In this document: in pieces, positions 11,505-20,921 of the stretch | How positions within the stretch are numbered: position 1 is the first letter of the stretch | How the letters are laid out: each line of letters starts with the position of its first letter | NCBI RefSeq assembly: GCF_000227115.2 | Contig: NC_016481.1 | Location: forward strand, 634,189-698,188 | Direction of reading: 5' to 3' | Source: Naumovozyma dairenensis CBS 421 | Taxonomy: Eukaryota; Ascomycota; Saccharomycetes; Saccharomycetales; Saccharomycetaceae | DNA: 64,000 bases | The notes under the pieces: generated by a model | What the model was told of the DNA's origin: nothing | The model's database searches: none | What the model saw: only the letters and a program-made list of their open reading frames with translations | Translations under genes and position numbers: made by a program

Positions 11505-11622
11505 TGGTTGCTAAGAGATTCGAACTCTTGCATCTTACGATACCTGAGTGTTCCTGCAGTTTTCTGCAGTCAAGAACTTTTTTCCTTGAATCAGGCGCCT
11601 TAGACCGCTCGGCCAAACAACC
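11505..11622 (-). tRNA. tRNA-Leu(CAA) with a 36-nt intron
   Basis: The minus strand reads a complete tRNA with a long variable arm. Box A (TGGCCGAGCGG) and box B (GTTCGAATC) are present, and the acceptor stem pairs GGTTGTT with AGCAACC. The anticodon CAA lies at 11586-11588. The intron spans 11549-11584 after the base 3' of the anticodon, as in S. cerevisiae tL(CAA), and its CTTGA pairs with TCAAG of the anticodon loop. The full sequence closely matches the S. cerevisiae gene outside the intron. Confidence 0.97.
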
Positions 11623-11988
11623 ACTTATTTACGCTTTTCAATCCTACGGTAAGATTTTGATCCGCTACGTTCACATGTTGACCACTCACTTACTGGTATA
11701 TATAATTGAAGAAGGTTCTATACTTAGCGTATTTCATATACTCCTGGAACATGTTATGATTCATTTACAACTTTATAGTGTGCTTCATATAATCACCATG
11801 TTATTCTTTAGTTCATGATTTACATGAATGTAACGAATATTACTAGTTAGATGCCCTGATAAGAAGAGTATAAATAAAGTGTCTTAGAGAAAAGATAATT
11901 ATGATAACTAAAATATATTATGGAACCTTACTCGAAGTTCTCTAACAAAAACATTTATAAAATGTATATATGGTCTTTATTATATAAT
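11623..11988. other. tRNA-Leu to HSP26 spacer
   Basis: No gene seen. It contains the 5' flank of the tRNA and the 3' flank of HSP26. Confidence 0.6.
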
Positions 11989-12606
11989 TTATTTCTCCCA
12001 ATCTTGATCTGAGACAATTTCGATTCTACGAACTTGTTCCTTATCGGCATCGCTTGGTTTAACCTTAGGAACCTCTAAAGTTAAGATACCACTTGTGTAA
12101 TCTGCTTTAGCCTGTTCTACATTTATTTTAGGATATTCAGGCAAAGTGACAGAACGCCTGAACTTACCAGATGCACGTTCTTGGACTCTAACATTCCCAC
12201 TTCTTTCTTCTGTGATAATTGGTGGGATTTCTCCACTGATTGAGAACTGGTTTTTGTTCTTATTATATTCCAAGCTAATGTTTTTCTTTTGCCTAACCCC
12301 CGGAATATTGACTTTAATTTCATAATTATTATCATGGTCTAAAATGTCAATAGGAACAGTTAAGTTTCGGGTGCTACCGAAACCCATAGGAACTAAAGGG
12401 ATGTCAGTATCAAACCAATTATCTAAATCCGAAGGGCCGTAACGAGGAACTACCATGGAATCATTGTTTCCAGGCCTTATCAATCCCCCTTGGATATTAC
12501 TATTCCTGTTCGTTTGGGGTCTACGAGCTCTACTCATTGTGCTATCCACTATTCCGAACCCTTCATCAAAATCTTCAGAAAAGTTGTGAAATGGATAATA
12601 AGACAT
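11989..12606 (-). CDS. HSP26: small heat-shock protein Hsp26
   Basis: The 205-residue protein has a short aromatic N-terminal region, a Gly/Asn-rich middle and an alpha-crystallin domain (about residues 80-190) with VPIDILDHDNNYEIKV, SGEIPP and FRRSVTLPEYP. It is nearly as long as S. cerevisiae Hsp26 (~214 aa) and aligns with it throughout. The family forms large cytosolic oligomers that hold unfolding proteins for Hsp104 and Hsp70. In S. cerevisiae HSP26 is on chromosome II, so its place beside RNR2 and POL31 is not conserved. A heat-shock-element-like sequence and TATA box lie upstream. Confidence 0.95.
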   Translation of the reverse strand: MSYYPFHNFSEDFDEGFGIVDSTMSRARRPQTNRNSNIQGGLIRPGNNDSMVVPRYGPSDLDNWFDTDIPLVPMGFGSTRNLTVPIDILDHDNNYEIKVNIPGVRQKKNISLEYNKNKNQFSISGEIPPIITEERSGNVRVQERASGKFRRSVTLPEYPKINVEQAKADYTSGILTLEVPKVKPSDADKEQVRRIEIVSDQDWEK

Positions 12607-12706
12607 TGTAGTTTATTGATGTATCGACTATTCCTTTCGTCTACTTGATAAAGTTAATGACAATAGACAAACAATGTATAAAATGGATTACTTGCACCTA
12701 CTTATA

Positions 12707-12715
12707 TATACTTGA
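12707..12715 (-). promoter_or_regulatory. TATA box of HSP26
   Basis: TATATAAG on the minus strand, about 100 bp upstream of the HSP26 ATG, fits a stress-inducible TATA promoter. Confidence 0.55.
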
Positions 12716-12725
12716 GCAATTTTAG

Positions 12726-12770
12726 GAAGTATTCAGATGAATCATTTGCGTGTTCTGGAAGAACCTGAAT
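12726..12770 (-). promoter_or_regulatory. heat-shock-element-like array upstream of HSP26
   Basis: A perfect two-unit TTCnnGAA within GTTCTGGAAGAAC (12752-12764) is flanked by further GAA and TTC units at looser spacing. It is about 150 bp upstream of HSP26. Binding by Hsf1 is inferred. Confidence 0.5.
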
Positions 12771-13448
12771 AGTTTCCCAAACGCTAAGGGAGAAGGTATC
12801 CTTTTTACGATAATGCCTAACCTTAGAATAGTAGCCGTGTCCTAGATTTTCTATTACACACACCACAGATAATTTAGAGCTCCTATCTTTTCAGAATCCA
12901 TGCACCAAAAGTTATTGTAGTACTTTACAAATAACAGTTTCCGAACATGAAATCTTTTGTATGAGTGAATATGGAATTAAGTAATTAATACTAACCTAAG
13001 CAAATATTTCTACATGAGTACTGTTCTACATACTGTGAATCAAAATATCTACATATAAAAGAAATACAATTTTTTGGCACTTTTTATTTACTTTCCACTA
13101 GAAGATTTTACGATTCTAACGACCTTCCAATTTATTCTCAAAACTAAAATAGATAACACTCAAAAGTAAATAAAACATAGAAAAATTTGGAACATTCAAC
13201 TCATATTATTCAGTTACTTATGTTGTTCGATTTAAGTCTTCAAGATACCTTAAGATATATCATCGACTGTATACCACCATCTCGATAGAACAGAAACTGT
13301 AAGTACTAAACTATAGAATAATATATGTAAAGTGAAAGTTTCCAAATTAAGGCTCTGTTATATTAGAGTGGTAGTTTTATACTAAATTGCATAAAAAAAT
13401 TAGTAGGTGCAACGTCCTAAGTATTGATGAAATACGTTAGATGCTTTC

Positions 13449-14864
13449 TTAAAGTTCAATTGTTACAACTTCAGATTCCAAGTTATTTAAATCAAGTAAA
13501 ATCACCGAACCTGTCTTACTAAATTCAGGCACAGAAATAATCTTAACGTTAACGCCGTCATTCAATGTGAGGTCCCTAGTACCATACTCAGGTTGATTAG
13601 CAACTATATACACATGTGGCCATTCTTTTAATACGAAAGGGTCTTCTTCTTTAAATGGATAACACCATACAGTGTCTGGTGCTGTCGGAGCAATGTTTTG
13701 CCACTTCATTGTACATTCCATCAAGTCTAATCTATGTTCAATATCCTCTTTTGGAGTCTCGTCTAACGAATTATTCTTCATCGGTATAACATATTTATGG
13801 ATATCGTTGACACTTTGCCCCGAAACTGTCAATAAATCAACATCGTTTATATTGAATTGATAAGGATTTGTGACCAAATTTAAAAGCTTATTATTAACCT
13901 TGTCAAAATATGGTCTTAATGCCTCACTGAACAATGCTTTGTTAAACGGTTGTTGAGGCAATGCTCTAGCACTTGGATCTTTAACACCTGGCATTAAATC
14001 GATCGAAATACTCTGAAGTGAATTTCCTAGAAATTTCCCAAACTCTGCAAGACTGTTAGCCAGATCTCCCGGCGTTTCTTCTCTGGCATTAAAATCTACA
14101 GAATTTCCACATATAATCAGCTTCCCAATCTTGGAAACTCTCTCATCGTTCGAATCCAACCTCCCCATCAAATATTCCTGCAATAATTGCAACCTTAATG
14201 CATGTCCTGGAGACTTTGAATTAATATTTATACCTGAAACTAAGGCGACTGATCCCTTATCTTTTCTATTTTTATCTAATAAAAGAGGTTTCTGAGGTAA
14301 AGCTGCCGGATAACATATGTCTAAAACTTGGAATGTTCCTGCATCAGCTTCCATACCTAATATACCTATTACGGTACCTGTAATAAACGGAGTTGACCTA
14401 ATATAATCTCCGACTAGTAACACCCTACCACTTTCATCTTCTAACATGATTTCATCGCTTCCTTCTAAATCAGTGTAACTTTTCACTATATCTGGAGCTC
14501 CATAGGTATCATTTGTCACTTCTTCTAAAATATTTGGCTTATATTTCATTTCACAATAAATTGTACCAATACACCAACATGGTTCATTTCCTTGGATATC
14601 TAAAACTTTCTCCTTTTTAATAACAGATCTTCCTTTCAACTTAAACCCATTATCCCATCTCTTGACACATTCTTTTGTAACTCTTTCTTTGAAAGTATCC
14701 AGACGATATTTATAAATATGATAGAATTGAGAGTTATAATCTCTACCTTTGTAACTTAATAAGAAGGGATTGTTGGTATCATATTTTTGATTTAATATGA
14801 CTCTATCAATTGCTTCTTTATCGTCACCTCTGTTCTCATTAAATTTCTCCAATAATTCGTCCAT
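13449..14864 (-). CDS. POL31: DNA polymerase delta regulatory subunit B (p50)
   Basis: The 471-residue protein matches the B-subunit family: an N-terminal OB-like domain (about 1-170, ending in the EDESGRVLLVGDYI segment) and a C-terminal inactivated phosphodiesterase domain with LIICGNSVDF, SIDLMPGVKDPSARALPQQP and TVWCYPFKEEDPFVL. Yeast Pol31 is about 487 residues. It bridges Pol3 and Pol32 in Pol delta and also serves Pol zeta. The divergent neighbour LSO1 is the same as in S. cerevisiae (YJR005C-A/YJR006W), though SUI2, which follows POL31 there, is 30 kb away here. Confidence 0.95.
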   Translation of the reverse strand: MDELLEKFNENRGDDKEAIDRVILNQKYDTNNPFLLSYKGRDYNSQFYHIYKYRLDTFKERVTKECVKRWDNGFKLKGRSVIKKEKVLDIQGNEPCWCIGTIYCEMKYKPNILEEVTNDTYGAPDIVKSYTDLEGSDEIMLEDESGRVLLVGDYIRSTPFITGTVIGILGMEADAGTFQVLDICYPAALPQKPLLLDKNRKDKGSVALVSGININSKSPGHALRLQLLQEYLMGRLDSNDERVSKIGKLIICGNSVDFNAREETPGDLANSLAEFGKFLGNSLQSISIDLMPGVKDPSARALPQQPFNKALFSEALRPYFDKVNNKLLNLVTNPYQFNINDVDLLTVSGQSVNDIHKYVIPMKNNSLDETPKEDIEHRLDLMECTMKWQNIAPTAPDTVWCYPFKEEDPFVLKEWPHVYIVANQPEYGTRDLTLNDGVNVKIISVPEFSKTGSVILLDLNNLESEVVTIEL

Positions 14865-15803
14865 TATATCCTTGATATTCGAAAAGCTAAAAAGTTTTGA
14901 GCATATATTATTTCGACTCCAATAAAGAGTGGTAAGTTCCCAAGATTCTTTTGAGCTTGGTCTTAAGACGGTACTATTACCTTGCCTTTTTACATGGATT
15001 TTTGATGATTATTTCAAACTTCAGAGTCTGATATTCCATTAATAAGGTGTCTGGGTTCGTCCTCTGAAATTTTTTTGGTGTCACTTCTTTACGCGACATA
15101 AAGGATGTGAATATATTATTATTAATTACGTACGTATAAAGAAGGTGTCTCGGAGATTAGCATTCAGAGATCACTGATAAAATATTCTGGAGAAATGTTA
15201 TATGGAACCCTAATGTAGCTATCAATCTGAATGTAATATTTTAGTCCTTCATGAAAACCCTTAAGCACGAAGAGGATAATTATACATAAAGTACGTTGTA
15301 GCTCTATTTCCTTTAATTAGTCAGCGTGGTGAAAACAATCAGGCTGAACAACAAGGGGAATCCTAACCCTCCAGAGTTGAATATTACACATTCGGTTTAT
15401 GTTAAATATAGTCCAATTAATAAGTTGCCGTAGGCTTCAAGTAGCGTTACATTTGGTTATACCTAAAAAGTACGTAGGTTTCAGATCGTTGCCTATTTTA
15501 ACCTTTTTTCCCCGACAGAGATGCATAAAATAACCCTGCACCCTTTTAATTCAACGACGTTCTATAACAATAGAGAACAGAAAAGACACCCAGAAACGCC
15601 TTACCTGATTGTTATTGTTTATTGATTTATCAGCATGTATTAAATATGAACTTATATAAAGGCAAGTTGCTTTTAGTGACAAAACACAGCTTAGAACTAG
15701 TTTTGCTTATTTTTTCTATCAATTTATACAGATTTAAAATTTTATAGGAAGCGGACCAACTAGGCATAAATAAATTAACAAGTTATATACAGATCAAGGC
15801 AAA
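14865..15803. other. POL31-LSO1 divergent intergenic region
   Basis: No gene seen. An ACGCGA (~15089) could be a weak MCB for POL31, and the LSO1 side holds TGCACCC. Confidence 0.6.
15537..15543 (+). promoter_or_regulatory. Aft1/Aft2-type iron-responsive site upstream of LSO1
   Basis: TGCACCC fits the Aft core (PyPuCACCC), 261 bp upstream of the LSO1 ATG. S. cerevisiae LSO1 is induced by iron deprivation through Aft1, so the site supports the orthology. Seven bases can occur by chance. Confidence 0.45.
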
Positions 15804-16090
15804 ATGCATAAATCAGGTAAAAGATATTCGGAAACCGCTGCAAAGGTTGCTGCTGGTAGAGCCAGAAAGAGAAAGCAAGCCTATGAAAAGGAAAGAGCTG
15901 AAAGGGAAAAGGCTGCAGAGGAAGAAGCTAAGAAATGGGAACAAGGTGCTCGTGAACCAAATCAAAAGAAGCTATTAGAAGACAAAAAAAGCAAGAGAAG
16001 TTAAGAGCGAAGAAAGAACGTGCAGAACTCTTAGCTGCTGAAGAAGAAGCTATCGGGAAAGGTGGTAAAGGAATTAGGAAACAACACTAA
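15804..16090 (+). pseudogene. LSO1: LSO1 homologue interrupted by a one-base frameshift
   Basis: The first frame gives MHKSGKRYSETAAKVAAGR and onward, the start of the small ribosome-associated Lso1/Lso2 family (about 90 residues), but stops at 16004 after 66 codons. In the next frame the expected rest follows at once: QEKLRAKKERAELLAAEEE and GKGGKG, with a stop at 16088-16090. The break is in a seven-A run at 15984-15990; one more A would join the frames. The C-terminal half shows no other damage, so a sequencing error or reading-frame slippage is more likely than decay. Lso proteins bind ribosomes, Lso1 being iron-responsive in S. cerevisiae. Position next to POL31 favours LSO1 over LSO2. 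Confidence 0.85.
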
Positions 16091-16387
16091 AGAACGTTCC
16101 AATGTTAGTCAAATCAGGAAACAAAGGAACGGATCACGTGGGGGCCAAAATGGTGGACCTCTATCGCATCCAGAATATGTCATGGTCAGTAGATTGTGGA
16201 ATGTAAAACTAATGCGTTAAAATTTTTTCTTTCTTTTTGATTAAATGATTATTTCAAATCTAATTTGACCATGACTCACTGGCAAAAACAATAATATATA
16301 TATGTATATTTATATCTTACCAACGTTCTAAATTGAATATATAATTGTTGAATAGGAATAATTTTTTCTGCCTACCTATTTTTGTAT
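16091..16387. other. LSO1 to PET130-like convergent spacer
   Basis: A CACGTG palindrome lies at about 16136, but both genes end here, so it has no obvious target promoter. No gene seen. Confidence 0.5.
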
Positions 16388-17383
16388 TTATAAATCCGAA
16401 CTGTTATCAGCAGTGATGGTATTGGTAGTATCATCGTCGGAAGCAGATGCAGTAACCGTATCTATATTGCGTGTTCGTACTAAACGAATCGGCATATCGA
16501 TCTCTTCAAGAATTCTATTGAATCTATCAATATTTACGGAATCATTTACATTCTGGTTCGATTTCTTTTTCGTATTGGGGTCACATTCAAATTTCTTCCA
16601 CTTCAAATAAGCTACAACTCTAACACTTTTCCTAAGTTCTGAAAGGAATTCATCCCAATTATATGACACAGGGAAATAATGTAATTGGTAAGAATAGAAT
16701 CCATCTTTAGATACACCAATTTTTGTCCTTCCTTTATCATCCAGCCATTTGTAATCTTTCAATTCAACGGTTTTTTCAGATGTCAAAGCTCTTTTCATAG
16801 CTATTTGTTCATCGACAGCTATATGTCCATAGAGGGCACACCATTCCATCTGAAACTCATCTCTCAAAATACGACGACTATTCCTTCTCCAAAATGAATA
16901 GTTCCTCGGATATTGTTTCCTTGAATCTGAATATATTCTAGATATTAACGCAAGATCTTCCTGTTTAATATTATTCTGAAGCAATTTGCCGTTGAAAATA
17001 GCAGGAGGTTTCTTCGTAGGAGTAACAGAGACAGCAGGTTTACTCTTTCGGAAAAGAGACAGGAAATGGCTAGGTGGATAGTAGTTTAATGTGAAATATT
17101 TACATTTATAATATGTATAGCTTTTAGAGCCACGGACAAAAGAATTCTCAATTTCTTTTACAAGTCCCTTTAGTTGAGAATGTGGTTTCAAAGAAGATGC
17201 CAAATCAACATTCCCAAATGGCTGAATAAAAGTGTTCCCTATTTTATGTAAAGCTCCGACTCTCTGCGCTCTTCGAGGAGATACAGCTCTTGTGAAATCC
17301 GTTACAGGTAATATTTGTACTTCATGCTTTCCAATGTCGAGGAATTTCAATTCCAAATGCAGTAAGGGTCTGCTGCTGTTCAT
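16388..17383 (-). CDS. PET130: probable Pet130 homologue (respiratory growth, mitochondrial)
   Basis: From the first ATG (17383, MNSSRPLLHLELKFL) the protein is 331 residues; the frame extends ten codons further but with no ATG. I do not recognise a domain. It is basic in the middle (YPRNYSFWRRNSRRILRDE), rich in aromatic residues, and has a short acidic Ser/Thr/Asp tail. The call rests on position: S. cerevisiae has PET130 (YJL023C, ~347 aa) immediately beside BBC1 on the same strand, as here, followed by MPS3 and TPH3. Pet130 is needed for respiratory growth by an unknown mechanism. The size and orientation fit; sequence identity was not tested. Confidence 0.6.
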   Translation of the reverse strand: MNSSRPLLHLELKFLDIGKHEVQILPVTDFTRAVSPRRAQRVGALHKIGNTFIQPFGNVDLASSLKPHSQLKGLVKEIENSFVRGSKSYTYYKCKYFTLNYYPPSHFLSLFRKSKPAVSVTPTKKPPAIFNGKLLQNNIKQEDLALISRIYSDSRKQYPRNYSFWRRNSRRILRDEFQMEWCALYGHIAVDEQIAMKRALTSEKTVELKDYKWLDDKGRTKIGVSKDGFYSYQLHYFPVSYNWDEFLSELRKSVRVVAYLKWKKFECDPNTKKKSNQNVNDSVNIDRFNRILEEIDMPIRLVRTRNIDTVTASASDDDTTNTITADNSSDL

Positions 17384-17535
17384 TCGTAATGGCTGTGATC
17401 TTTGGCCTGTCAATCGGTTGTTTAAGCTAAAAAAGACTTTACATAAGCCGGCTTAAATAACTTCTTAGTTCATGAAATTTTTATTTAAACTTTATCGCCT
17501 ATATAAAAATATTTACGTCATACATTCATATCTAT

Positions 17536-20469
17536 TTACCATCCTATATATTTTCTTGGTACGGCTCTGAAAACCTTTAGTTTACCTGATTTCATATGAT
17601 CAACCTTGTAACTAGCCTGTACGATTTTACCGGCATGTTCCTCGATAACTCTGAATTTACCTTTAGTAAAATCATATTCTGTGATTATAGATGAATGGGG
17701 AACATCCATACCAACAGAGATGACATCTTTCATTCCTAATTTATTATGGCTTTCAAATCGACCCTTTCTAACCACAAGAATGTCACCTGATCTTATTTTC
17801 TTTAATAAATTACCATCAATGGAGGTAGAACCATCTGCTTTATAATCAAGAATTGAAACACCGAAGGTCCTCGATGCGATAGGGGGAAGAATGCCACTTT
17901 CCTTTGCAATATCTCTAAAGATTAAACTGACAAATTTGCCCGACATTCCTTGGGTTTGCGATCCTATCTTTGAATGCGCCTTTTGTGCAATGATACCATT
18001 GAATCTTTTAGAAAAGTTCTCTAAATCGGCATCTGTAATATTGGAATTAGTACTTTCTTTAAAATTTTGTTGACATATGACCGATTCATGCGGTGAGCTC
18101 TTATTGAATATTAAAGAAATTTGTAATTGCGAATAATCTTCAAATAAAATATAATAGTCTCTGACTATCCATGTTTCATTAGATCTCTTATGTATAACAT
18201 TGTCATCAATTTCAAAGATGTGTTTGTATTTCAAATCTGGAGGAGCTTGTTTCTCATACCACCATGTGGCTTGTGCGTCAAACGGAATCTCCATATTTGA
18301 GGAAGATCCCTTAAATTCTGTAGCTGTAGTTGTCGACCTTCTCATAATACTGGGAAAGGGTTCAGTTTGTGTTTCTATAGTGTGAATCGACTTATTTTGT
18401 TCATTGTCTTTATGAGTGCCAATCGATGATGTGTTTACATCATGACGTGGCTCAGCTGCAGGTACTGATGGGATTGGTGGTGGTGGAGGCATTGCTTTTG
18501 AAGTAGATGGAGGAAGAGGTGGAGGCGGAATAGAAATATCTGGTGGAGTTGAAAACTTATCTGTAACATCGTCAGCATCTTCTACCGGTAGAGGAAAAGC
18601 TGTCGAGTAACGATTCGTGAATTCAGGGAGAGAAGGTGGAGGTGGTGGAGCTCTTGGCAACGGAGGCTGTGCTACCTCATCACCTTGCTGCGCACCTAAT
18701 AATGGCGGAAATGGGGCAGATGGGATCGGAGGTACATGTGGTGTTTCAACAGATAGAGAAGGCAAAGTAGAGGCATGGGGTTGAATAATGTTAGCCATGA
18801 TACTTTGGTCCTCATAATTCCGGACTGGAAGAGGTGGGATAGCCATAGTATCGTCTCGTTCTTCATCGATAGAAGTTTTGCGAGGAGGAGGTGGAGCTGA
18901 GGGAGGCATGTCTACTGTGGTATCGATTTCTTCTTCAGGAATACTACGCGTTGGATCCAGTGTTTTTTGCGGATGAGGTAGAATTGGAACATCGGGTGAA
19001 GCCGGGTTAAATCTGGACTTTGAGTCAGGCAAATCTGTGTGGCTCTCGGTCAATTTGTGGTCCGAGGCTTCTACTTCTTTCTTAGCATTTAACACATGAG
19101 GTTCTTCCTTTGGAATGTTAGGATTCGGGATTGTTGATTCAGTATCATAGAAATCTCCCTCATTTTCTTCTGCTTCAATGCTTTTCGTTGCTGAAGAAAT
19201 TGACGATGGTTTTACGAATTTGTGGTAGGCATGGGATTTAGCAGTTTCCTCTTCCAGTGAAACTGTGGGATCTGATTTTTTTTTGTCCGATTCTCCTTCC
19301 TCAGGGACAGGAGGACTTTCTATTTCTTCATTTTTCTCGTCAGTTAATTTTTGGTTCAAAAAAGAAAGGGCATTTGGATCTGCGAAAGGCATAATTGGGA
19401 TGGCTTGTGGTAAATTTTCTCTTTCTGATTCTGATGCCTCATTAATTTTAGGTTCTTTTTTCTTTTTCTTTTTTGTCCCAGTAGTATCACCTGCAGCTGC
19501 CGCTGGCGCACCAAACGGGTTGAATCCGACAGCGGTACCGAATCTACCAGCACCTGATAGCTTAGCCATTCTGTCTCTCAAAGCAGTTCGACGTGTTTCT
19601 TCGGTGTCTTCTTCTTCACTTTCTTCGTCATTTTCATCTGCCGAACTGCTATTTTCGTGGGCATTATCATTTTGAGCTTCTTGCTCTCTATTTTCTTGAT
19701 TAATTGAGAGACTTTCTACGTTTGTCTTCTTGATACTGATAGAGTCATGGTCAACTTCATCTTCTCTCTTTCCTTCACTATCATTTAAAAGTTCGTCAAT
19801 CTCATTACTTTCTTGAATAGGTTCATTTATGCTCTCATGAGCAGATGCATGATCAATAGAGTGATTTTCCTCCATGCTTGAGAACACCTCTGCAGACTGT
19901 CTACGTTGTGCTTTCTCATGATGATGATGCTGCTGTTGTTTGGCTTTTTCTTCATCCTGTTGAGCTTGTAGCCTCTGTTGTTCTTGTAACAAAGCAATTC
20001 TTTCTTTCAAGCTCATCTTTGGTAAATCTTCTTCAGCGTGGTCTTGTTTAACGATCGGATGTTCCTCGTTGTTAGTTGGAACAAATTCCTTGGGTAAGGA
20101 TGGCTTCCTAGCCAATTTGTTCTTTACTGGAGATTGGTCGTTAGAAACAGTATGTGGGACAGGCGGAATGTCAGTAATAACATCTTCTTGAGGAAGAGAT
20201 TTGGACAACACATGTTCAGGTTCTACAGGTTGCACAGTTGGTAGTTGTTTTTGGGTAGGTTCTTTTTCCAAAGCTACTGCAACGAAACTTTTGGGAAAAA
20301 TACCTTCCAATACATGAGTTCCATCATTATACTCACCATAATACCATTCGTCGTCTTCGATGGAAGTGACCGTGATAACTTGGTCTTTTTCAAAATTCAG
20401 ATCATCCTCATATCCTGATTGATAAGGGAACTGGGCTACAACTTTAAAAGGTGGTGCTGGCTCACTCAT
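17536..20469 (-). CDS. BBC1: SH3-domain actin-patch regulator Bbc1/Mti1
   Basis: The 977-residue protein opens with an SH3 domain (about residues 5-66: [37 protein letters not shown]). A long low-complexity middle follows, with acidic/Gln-rich stretches, coiled-coil-like [14 protein letters not shown] and many polyproline blocks (about 500-680). The C-terminal ~250 residues form a folded domain. This is the layout of Bbc1, which inhibits Las17-driven actin nucleation at endocytic sites and contacts type I myosins. It is shorter than yeast Bbc1 (~1157 aa). MPS3 is the divergent neighbour, as in S. cerevisiae. Confidence 0.92.
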   Translation of the reverse strand: MSEPAPPFKVVAQFPYQSGYEDDLNFEKDQVITVTSIEDDEWYYGEYNDGTHVLEGIFPKSFVAVALEKEPTQKQLPTVQPVEPEHVLSKSLPQEDVITDIPPVPHTVSNDQSPVKNKLARKPSLPKEFVPTNNEEHPIVKQDHAEEDLPKMSLKERIALLQEQQRLQAQQDEEKAKQQQHHHHEKAQRRQSAEVFSSMEENHSIDHASAHESINEPIQESNEIDELLNDSEGKREDEVDHDSISIKKTNVESLSINQENREQEAQNDNAHENSSSADENDEESEEEDTEETRRTALRDRMAKLSGAGRFGTAVGFNPFGAPAAAAGDTTGTKKKKKKEPKINEASESERENLPQAIPIMPFADPNALSFLNQKLTDEKNEEIESPPVPEEGESDKKKSDPTVSLEEETAKSHAYHKFVKPSSISSATKSIEAEENEGDFYDTESTIPNPNIPKEEPHVLNAKKEVEASDHKLTESHTDLPDSKSRFNPASPDVPILPHPQKTLDPTRSIPEEEIDTTVDMPPSAPPPPRKTSIDEERDDTMAIPPLPVRNYEDQSIMANIIQPHASTLPSLSVETPHVPPIPSAPFPPLLGAQQGDEVAQPPLPRAPPPPPSLPEFTNRYSTAFPLPVEDADDVTDKFSTPPDISIPPPPLPPSTSKAMPPPPPIPSVPAAEPRHDVNTSSIGTHKDNEQNKSIHTIETQTEPFPSIMRRSTTTATEFKGSSSNMEIPFDAQATWWYEKQAPPDLKYKHIFEIDDNVIHKRSNETWIVRDYYILFEDYSQLQISLIFNKSSPHESVICQQNFKESTNSNITDADLENFSKRFNGIIAQKAHSKIGSQTQGMSGKFVSLIFRDIAKESGILPPIASRTFGVSILDYKADGSTSIDGNLLKKIRSGDILVVRKGRFESHNKLGMKDVISVGMDVPHSSIITEYDFTKGKFRVIEEHAGKIVQASYKVDHMKSGKLKVFRAVPRKYIGW

Positions 20470-20921
20470 TATGTACTTGCAATTTGTAAAGTCCCTTGCT
20501 GTGAGAATTTAGCAACTATGTTCTGTTTTTGCAACGTTTGTGATGCAGTTTATAAGAAGTTAATAACTCTTATCTTCTCGATCTTTGCAAAAGCAATATT
20601 ATACATTATTATCCCCCTTTTCTGTTTAGGGTTAGAGGAAACCCTGTTTACCAAAGCCCTAATAGTTTTTATGTCATCGAGCTACCAAACCCTGACGCGT
20701 AAATTATTATCAGTACTAATAACGATAACAAAAGACTAATGCATTACCTAGTATTGACAGGTTAGTAAACATAGCTATCTCTCCTAGCGCACATAACAAA
20801 GCTACCACCACACCCCAACCTTGTGTCTAGTGTTATTCCACTACTTTCAAGTTACATTGAGTTCTCTTCCAGACAGTAAGTTCTTTGAACTTTAAGGTTT
20901 AGGAGCAGCAAATACTGAGTG
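20470..20921. other. BBC1-MPS3 divergent promoter region
   Basis: An MCB-type ACGCGT at 20695-20700 lies about 225 bp upstream of MPS3. No gene seen. Confidence 0.5.

Larger units (their letters stand above)
12607..13448. other. HSP26 promoter and POL31 3' flank
   Basis: Apart from the TATA box and heat-shock-element-like sites, the 0.8 kb is A/T-rich with no gene seen. Confidence 0.6.

Noticed and set aside
11504..11818. 104-codon plus-strand frame over the tRNA-Leu gene
   Set aside because: It overlaps a complete tRNA on the other strand and its translation has no protein character.
19265..19675. 136-codon antisense frame in BBC1, and similar antisense frames in PLB3, TDH and CRH1
   Set aside because: They mirror biased codon or low-complexity sequence of the true gene on the other strand.
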